From positions 1,178,001-1,242,000 of the forward strand of contig CM053141.1 of the NCBI GenBank assembly GCA_028571685.1: a stretch of 64,000 bases of DNA, written 5' to 3'. Made by a program: the position numbers and the translations under genes. The notes beneath the pieces were generated by a model. That model was given only the letters and a program-made list of their open reading frames with translations. It made no database searches and had not been told where the DNA came from. The stretch comes from Heterohyrax brucei (Eukaryota; Chordata; Mammalia; Hyracoidea; Procaviidae). Positions 57,638 through 64,000 of this stretch are shown piece by piece (within the stretch, counting starts at the first letter, position 1; each line of letters begins with the position of its first letter).

Positions 57638-57818
57638 GCTGTTGTTACTAGGTGCCACAGAGTCAGTTCTGACTCACAGTGACCCTGTGACAACAGAGTG
57701 ACACACCACCCAGTCCTGCACCATCCTCACAATCCTTGTTATGCTCAAGCCCATTGTTGCAGCCACTGTGTCAGTTCATCTAGTTGAGCGTCTTCCTCTT
57801 TTTACTGAACCCATACTT
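57638..57818 (-). mobile_element. RTE LINE 3' terminal fragment (antisense)
   Basis: It starts 'gctgttgttactaggtgcca' and runs to 'cttcctctttttactgaacc'. An AfroSINE follows directly. Confidence 0.88.
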
Positions 57819-57822
57819 CATT

Positions 57823-57985
57823 AGGAAACCCTGGTGGCGTAGTGGGTTAAGTGCTACGTCTGTTAACCAAAAGGCTCGCAGTTCAAATCCGCCAGCTTCT
57901 CCTTGGAAAGTCTGTGGGGCAGTTCTATAGGGTTGCTATGAGTAGGAATCCACTCATGGCTGTGGCTTTGGTTTTTTGGTTTTGA
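57823..57985 (+). mobile_element. AfroSINE copy
   Basis: 'gaaaccctggtggcgtagtg', 'cgcagttcaaatccgccagc' and the end 'ggctgtggctttggtttttt' are present, close to the family consensus. Confidence 0.96.
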
Positions 57986-58004
57986 GAAATGTTGGTTGTG
58001 GTTG

Positions 58005-58365
58005 TTAGGATTCTTCAGCTGTTCACTGGTGGGGTGGTGGGTCTCCTTGATGTCACACATGGTCTTGTGACTCTCTCTGGCCAGTGGACTTTGAGCAGCA
58101 GTGACAGGTGTTCCTTCTCGGCAGCATCCCTCGAGAGGTAACGCACAGACCCGCACATTCTCTTCCCTCACCCAGCTGTGATGCTCCAGATGGTAGAGTT
58201 TCTGTCAGCCTGTGTCCCTGAATGCACACGACAGAGAGCTGACTGGCGGCCAACCTACAGCAGCCATGAGCTGGAGTGGGAACCCCTGTTAACAGCCATT
58301 GAGAGTTTTGGGATTGTTTATTACTGGGGCATAACCTGGTCGTCATAGGGACAGTTTCCAGGTGC
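58005..58365 (+). mobile_element. LTR-like relic (MLT-type end)
   Basis: 'ctgtgatgctccagatggta' and the end 'gggattgtttattactgggg' followed by 'cataacctgg' match the 3' part of an old MaLR-type LTR. The 5' part is missing. Confidence 0.45.
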
Positions 58366-58384
58366 CACTGAACTAGGCTGTGTA

Positions 58385-58462
58385 TGGGCAAAGTTTCCTT
58401 GTGTTGTGTGTGGTGCTGTGATGAGCTGGACCGACTCAGTAGCACCTCACAACAACAAACAT
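58385..58462 (+). mobile_element. RTE or RTE-tailed SINE 3' tail
   Basis: 'gctggaccgactcagtagca' followed by 'cctcacaacaacaaac' is the shared 3' tail with its CAA repeats. Confidence 0.75.
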
Positions 58463-58594
58463 GGTCAGTTCACCCAGTGTATTGGAGTTTGTCCTCTATG
58501 ACGTCAAGTAGTAGAGGTGACGTCAGAGTCCCATCAGTCACTGATCTGTTTTGGGTTCAGGGGTGATGCTGTTGAAAGCAGGTCCATAGGCAGT

Positions 58595-58905
58595 GAAGGA
58601 AGCCCTCGTGGTCCAGTGGCCGAGTGCGAGGCCTGCTAACCAGAAGGTCAGCAGTTCAGATCCACCAGGTACTCCTTGGAGGCTCTACAGGACAATTTTA
58701 CTCTGCCCTAATGGTGTTTACTCAACTGCTAACTAAAAGGTGGGTGATTTGACCACTTATTAGCACTGCAGAAGAAAGGCCTGGCAACTTGCTTCTGCAA
58801 AGACTGCTGCCAAGAAAACCCTCTGGAGCAGTTCTGCTCTGAACACATGGGCGCCCCTTGAGGTGGAACTCACTTAATGGCCGCAGGTTTGGTTTTGTGG
58901 TTGGC
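58595..58905 (+). mobile_element. Long AfroSINE subtype
   Basis: 'gaagccctcgtggtccagtg' and 'gtcagcagttcagatccacc' are followed by a second block with 'gaagaaaggcctggcaactt' and 'agactgctgccaagaaaacc' before a second tail, so the copy is about 310 bases long. Confidence 0.88.
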
Positions 58906-58954
58906 TATTGAATAACTGCTGGAAGAACATGTTTTAAGTTAATTTATCAGGAGT

Positions 58955-59132
58955 GGAAACCCTGATGGCTTGGTGGTTAAGTGCTAACCAAAAGATCAGC
59001 AGTTCAGATCTACCAGGCACTCGCTGGAAACTCTGTGGAGCAGTTCTGCTCTGTCCTATGGGGTCACTATAGGGTTGCTGTGAGTCAGAATTGACTCCAC
59101 AGCAGTGTAGGTTTTATTTTTTTGGTTTAGTG
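58955..59132 (+). mobile_element. AfroSINE copy
   Basis: 'gaaaccctgatggcttggtg', 'atcagcagttcagatctacc' and 'gagtcagaattgactccaca' are present. Well preserved. Confidence 0.95.
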
Positions 59133-59644
59133 ATGGATTCTCTTAAAGCTGTTCACACTTTTCCGCTCAGCTGGCAGTAGTAAAGCAAGGGTCAGGTGTA
59201 ATCGCTGCTGAGCCTGGGGGAGCGGGGCTCAGACTCTCAGGTCAGTTCCATTCACTTGGCAGTGAAGCAGACAGGCACAAACAGAAGACAACAGGACAGC
59301 AGGGGACTCAGAGAATTCAGGTCGTGCTGAGATCAGATGTGGACCATTGTCAGGGACTGGGGGCCGTGGGTGGGGAAGCCCCCAGGTTATACAGGCTGTC
59401 AGATCAAAGTGCAGTTACCTGGGGGTACCTATTCAGTATCATTTTGAGTAGTGAGAGTTACAAGGAACTTCCACCACACACAGCTCTGTAACTCATTTAT
59501 GGAACTCTGAGAATGAAGTCTTATATGTTGTTACAGGGAGTTAAGGACCAGCTAAGAACGTTCTATAGAGCAGAATACATTGTTGTCTGTTATGTGATTT
59601 GGTGGTCTCTCTGACAATGCTTCAGAAAGTAGGGAATTTCAAGG

Positions 59645-59647
<3 letters not shown>
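59133..59647. other. Intergenic stretch, nothing recognised
   Basis: No gene or repeat family was identified. Confidence 0.4.
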
Positions 59648-59713
<66 letters not shown>

Positions 59714-59716
59714 CAG
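59648..59716. repeat. (TG)n(AG)n(ACAGAG)n microsatellite
   Basis: About 15 TG repeats pass into AG repeats and then into 'acagag' repeats. Confidence 0.98.
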
Positions 59717-60097
59717 ATCTTTAAGAGGGAACCACTCTTGTTAAGGATTGCAAGTAAATGAGTTTAAATCTAAATTGAAACAATCTTTTTCTTCTGAAAG
59801 TTCTTTTCGGCCATATTTGTTTAAACAGGTGACCCTGGCTCCCCTGGACACAACCGATTGGCCCAGCACTGCCCTTGACCTACAGCGGGCCCCTCCCTGG
59901 GATTTTTGTCTCTAGCCTGGGTAGTTCAGCTGGTGTCTCTCCGGGGGCTGAAGCCGTAAGGGTATAGGGCTTGTTGAGAGAGGACAGACAAGAAATACGT
60001 ACAGAAATGGACACCAGAGGGCAGAGAGGGAGGCCTGGCTGGGCCTAAGGGACGGGCTTCATTTGGTCGTGTCCTAAGTTTCTTGAGACAACCCCAA
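59717..60097. other. Intergenic stretch, nothing recognised
   Basis: No gene or repeat family was identified. Confidence 0.4.
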
Positions 60098-60241
60098 ACT
60101 AAAACTTGTTGCTGTCAAGGGGATTCTGACTTGATTCCCCCTGTAGAACAGAGCAGAGCTGTCCCAAGGAGCCGGCTGGTGGGTTCCACCTCTGAGCTTT
60201 TGGTTAAGAGGTGGAGTCTTAACCACCCTACCACCAGGACC
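60098..60241 (-). mobile_element. AfroSINE copy (antisense)
   Basis: 'aacttgttgctgtcaagggg', 'gtagaacagagcagagctgt' and 'taaccaccctaccaccagga' are in antisense order. Confidence 0.9.
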
Positions 60242-60845
60242 CAGCGAGACAGTCTAGTGTCTTGTAATTTACTTTCTGTCTTAAGTTTCTTGGAGTTGGT
60301 TTCTGCTCTTTGCAGTTTCACTTGGGTAGATCGGGGAGGTGCCTGAAGCAGGGCCAGAAGGCTGCCTGAACCTGAGGAGACGCGGGCTGCTGAATGAGTC
60401 TAGTCAGCCTTGGGAAGAGGACATTGGATTGGGACTGGTGGTCAGAGAGCAGCTGGCAGGAGAGCGTGTGCAGTGGTGTGCACTGCGGTTCACCAGCAGG
60501 GAGGACGGGCACGTGAGCCCTGAGGACTGGTCCCTCCACAAGAGAGAGAAACCCGACTCGGAACTGCTTCAGCGGGGAGGGGAGGTTGAAGTTTTGACCC
60601 ATATAACTGGGAGGACAGGAGTTATTTTTTATGCAGAAAGATAAAACAGAAGCTGTATCCTTATGTGGAAAAGTCATAGCCAGCCAGTATAGTCCTCTTC
60701 ACCACTGCCTAGATATTAATGATAATGGTCATAATGTAAATAAAAGCATCCAAATATATTTGAAAACATTGGTGAATGGCCAGTTACTTTTAACTGATGT
60801 TTAGATATAAGGTAATAGTTACCTGGACTTCCTATGATACCATGT
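60242..60845. other. Intergenic stretch, nothing recognised
   Basis: Overlapping open frames of 119 (-) and 101 (+) residues have no domain. Confidence 0.4.
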
Positions 60846-63483
60846 TGTTTTTGTTGTTGTTAGGTGCTGTTGAATGGCTTCTGACGCCACAGAAGGGGAC
60901 GCCGCTGGGTCCCACGCCGCCCTCCCTGTCCCTGGGCGGGTCAGCCCGTTGTCGCCACCCGGTCCGTCCGTCTCATCTCGCTGAGAGCCTTCCTCTTTTT
61001 CGATGATTCTCCACTCTACCAAGCACGAGGTCCCTCTCCAGGGACTGATCCCTCCTAGTGACGTGTCCAGAGTGTGTGAGGCCAAGTCTAGACCCCACGA
61101 CTTCCAGTGAGCACGCCGGCTGTGCTTCTTCCGAGACAGATCTGTTTGGGCTGCCGGCGGCCTGGGGGATACTCCGTGTTCTTCACCAGCGCCACGATGC
61201 AAAGGCGCTGGTTCTCCTCCAGTCATCTTGGTTTATTGTCCAGCTTTCACAAGGGGGAGACGACTGAAGATACCGTGACTGTCAGGCACACCTTCATCCT
61301 TACAGTGACATCTTTGCTTTTTAGCACTATAAAAAGGTTTTTTTCAGTAGATTTGCCCATTGCAGTGTTGTATTTGCTTTCTTGCCTGCTGCGTCCATGG
61401 ATATTGATTCGTGGATCCAAGTAAAATGAAATCTTTGACAGCTTTAGATTTTTCTCCATTTACCATGACCTCACTTATTGGTCCAGTGTAAGGACTTTTA
61501 TTGTCTTTATGTTGAGATATACTCCATACAGAAGGCTGTAGTCTTGGATCTTCATCAGTGTTTCAAGTCCTTTTCACTTCCAGCACTCGGGGCTGTGTCT
61601 TCTGCATATTGGAGGTTGTAAATGAGTCTTCCTCCAGATGTGATCCCCCATTCTTCTTCAAGCAGTTCAGCTTTTCAGATTATTTGTTCAGCATATAGAC
61701 TGAGTAGTTATGGTGAACAGATACAATGCTGACATTGAACTTTCCTGACTTTGAGCTATGCGGTCTCTCCTTGTACTGTTTGAATGACTGCCTCTTGGTC
61801 TGAGTACAGGTTCCTCTTGAGTACAACTAAGTGTCCTGGAATTCGCATTCTTCACAATGTTATCCATAATTTGTTATGATTCATACAGTCCAATACATTT
61901 GCACAGCCAGTAAAACACAGCTCAACATCTTTTTGGTATTCTCTGCATTCAGCCAGCGTCCCTGTGACACCAGCAGAGATATCCCTTGTTCTGTGGCCTC
62001 TTCTGACTCTAGCTTGAATTTTTGGCAGCTCTGCTGCAACTGCTTTTGAGCAATTTTTCAGTAGAACTCTGCTTGTGTGTTATATTGATATTGTTGTTTC
62101 GTACTTTCTGTCTTTGGTTGGACTGCCTTTTTTTGGAATGGGCAGAGATATGGATCTCTTCCAGCCAGTTGACCAGCTAGCTGTCTTCCAGATTTCTTGA
62201 CATTGACCAGTGAACACTTCTTGAGTTGCATCCATTTGTTGAAACATCTTCATTGGTGTTCTGTCAGTTCCTGGAGCCTTTTTTTCACCAGTGCAGCCTG
62301 GACTTTTTCCTTTAGTACCACTGGTTCTCGATCAAATGCTACCTCCTGAAATGGCTGCGTGTCACCCAGTTCTTTTGGGTACAGTGACGCTGTTAATTCC
62401 TTCCATCTTCTTTTCACGCTTCCTGTACTGTTTAGTGTTTTGCCCATATTATAGTTCAGTATTGCAACTCAAAGCTTGAAGTTTGTCTTCAGTTCTTTCA
62501 ACCTGAGAAATGCCTAGTGGGCTTACATTTTTAGCTATCTTCAGGTCTTTGCACATCTCCTTAGAATATTCTAGTTTGTCTTCTTGAGCCATCGTTTAAA
62601 TCTTCCATTCAGCTCTTTGACTTCATCATTTCTTCTTTTCTCTGTAGCTACTCAGCATTCAAGAGCAAAATTCAGTCTCTTCTGACATGCATTTTGGTCT
62701 TTTCTTTCTCTCCTGTCTTTTTAATTCCCCTGCTTTCTTCTTGTGCGATGTCCTTGATGTCCTTCCGTAAGTCACCTCGTCTTCGTTCGTTAGCATTCAG
62801 TGTATCAAATCTCTACTTTAGATGGTTTCTAAACTCAGATGGGATATAATCAAGGTCATAGGTTGGCTCTCGTGCACTTTTTCAAATTTTCTTTGGCTTT
62901 ATCTTGAATGTACATATGAGCAATTGATGATCTGTTCCACCCTGAGCTTCTGGCCGCCTTCTGGCTCATAATACAGAGCTTTTCCATCCTCTCTTTCCAC
63001 AGATGTAGTTGATTTGATTCCTGCGTATTCTATCTGGGGAGGTTTGTGTATAGTCACTGTTTATATCGTTGAAAAAAGGTATTTGCAATGAAGATATCAT
63101 TAGTCTTACAAAATTCTATCATGCGATCTCCAGCATCATTTGTATCACCAAGATCATATTGGAAAGCTTGACTCCATTCATGTCATCAAGGTCGACTCTA
63201 CTTTGAGGGGGCAGCTCCTCCCTTAGTGGCAGTTTGAGTGCCTTCCAACCCGAGGGACTCGTGTCTGACACTGTCCCTCACAGTTGTCCCACTGCTTTCA
63301 TGAGACTCTCACTGCTGTTTTCTCAGAAGCAGACTGCCGGTCTGTTTAGTCTGCAAGCTCAGGTGAACCATGTCCACTATTGGTGACCCTGCTGGGCTCT
63401 GAATGCCAGTGGCATAGTTTTCCAGTGTCACAGCAGCACACAAGCCCCTACAGTGTGACAAATTGATGGGCATTTGGGGTATA
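60846..63483 (-). mobile_element. Long RTE LINE (antisense), internally deleted
   Basis: Both ends are present: the 3' tail in reverse ('gttgttgttaggtgctgttg') and the 5' UTR in reverse up to 'aaattgatgggcatttgggg'. The reverse transcriptase motif reads YAED near 61600. Part of the endonuclease ORF is missing: the sequence jumps near 63160 from 'caccaagatcatattggaa' to 'gactccattcatgtcatcaa'. Many frames are broken. Confidence 0.9.
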
Positions 63484-63496
63484 TGATAGTACAAGT

Positions 63497-63706
63497 CATC
63501 ACATGCAAGTGACGCAAACTTGGTTGCTGAACTTGAAGAGGACTTGAAGTACTTACTGATGAAGATCAAAGACCACATAGACCCTTTAGTATGGATTACA
63601 CCTCACTAAGAAATACCCTTGGACCAATGAAGAACAGCATGATAAATGAAGAACACAGTGAAGTCGTAGAAGAAATACAACAAAAATATTCCTTAGAAGC
63701 AGAGTG
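63497..63706 (+). mobile_element. RTE LINE fragment (sense)
   Basis: 'gaagaggacttgaagtactt' and 'gatgaagatcaaagaccaca' belong to the reverse transcriptase C-terminal region. 'ccttagaagcagagtg' comes from further 3', so the fragment is internally deleted. Confidence 0.8.
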
Positions 63707-64000
63707 TCCAACTGGCTCTCTGCCATTCCATTATGGCAGAGGAGAGACAGGGAGCAGATGCAAATTTTCAAGATTTGAGTGAACTGGACCTACAACCAGA
63801 AGGGAAGCAATTATGGTCTAAGCCCTGCTGCTGAGGCCGAGAGGACGGATTACAGTGACTCCCACTTGGACAACAAGGTAGTGGGTGCACTGCTGGGTAA
63901 CCAAATCTCATGCTGGCTGTGTTCTGTGCAGAGCTGGAAACGGCAGTGCCCAGCTCAAAGCCTGTGGCAGATGGTGCCACTCAGAGTGTGAGTTGCTTTT
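63707..64000. other. Window end, nothing recognised
   Basis: I can name no repeat or exon here. Confidence 0.4.

Noticed and set aside
61107-61424. 105-residue frame as a host gene
   Set aside because: It is an off-frame reading of an antisense RTE LINE.

Overview
The window is mammalian nuclear DNA, almost certainly from an afrotherian (elephant, sea cow, hyrax, tenrec, aardvark group). The evidence is many tRNA-derived AfroSINE copies, both strands, together with many copies of an RTE-clade LINE whose 3' end reads as a short 'cgacggcacctaacaacaac'-type tail. Both are matched to family consensus sequences from memory; no database was searched. The species cannot be fixed from this window.

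Only one host gene is supported: ATPSCKMT (FAM173B), the mitochondrial lysine methyltransferase of ATP synthase subunit c. It lies on the + strand. Four coding exons are present (1111-1400, 4253-4390, 8239-8289, 19461-19670), all with AG/GT junctions and open frames. Their coding lengths match the human protein residue for residue until the C-terminus. Coding exon 1, expected to carry only about 16 coding bases, is upstream of the window. The last 18 codons and the stop lie inside the first unit of a ~70-bp minisatellite, so this copy ends in a lineage-specific tail.

Layout. 1-19460 is the gene with its introns, which hold SINEs, two mariner transposons (5192-6432, 11441-12721), GT- and G-rich tandem tracts, a 5'-inverted RTE LINE (11331-16693) and an L1 nested in an older L1 (16720-19330). 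19671-33000 is downstream intergenic DNA rich in solo LTRs of a MaLR-like type. 32500-39240 holds RTE copies, one of them nearly full length, antisense and split by an L1. 41245-45420 is one long antisense L1 ORF2 relic broken up by later insertions. 47965-51990 is the best preserved RTE copy, itself hit by a second, antisense RTE. 52000-64000 is SINE-dense with another long antisense RTE (60846-63483).

There is no gene cluster, operon, CRISPR array or new enzymatic system that I can see. The interest lies in layered insertions with visible target-site duplications, which give a relative order for several element families, in the minisatellite-built C-terminus of ATPSCKMT, and in one coding-like stretch I cannot identify (38667-38870 and 39234-39505).
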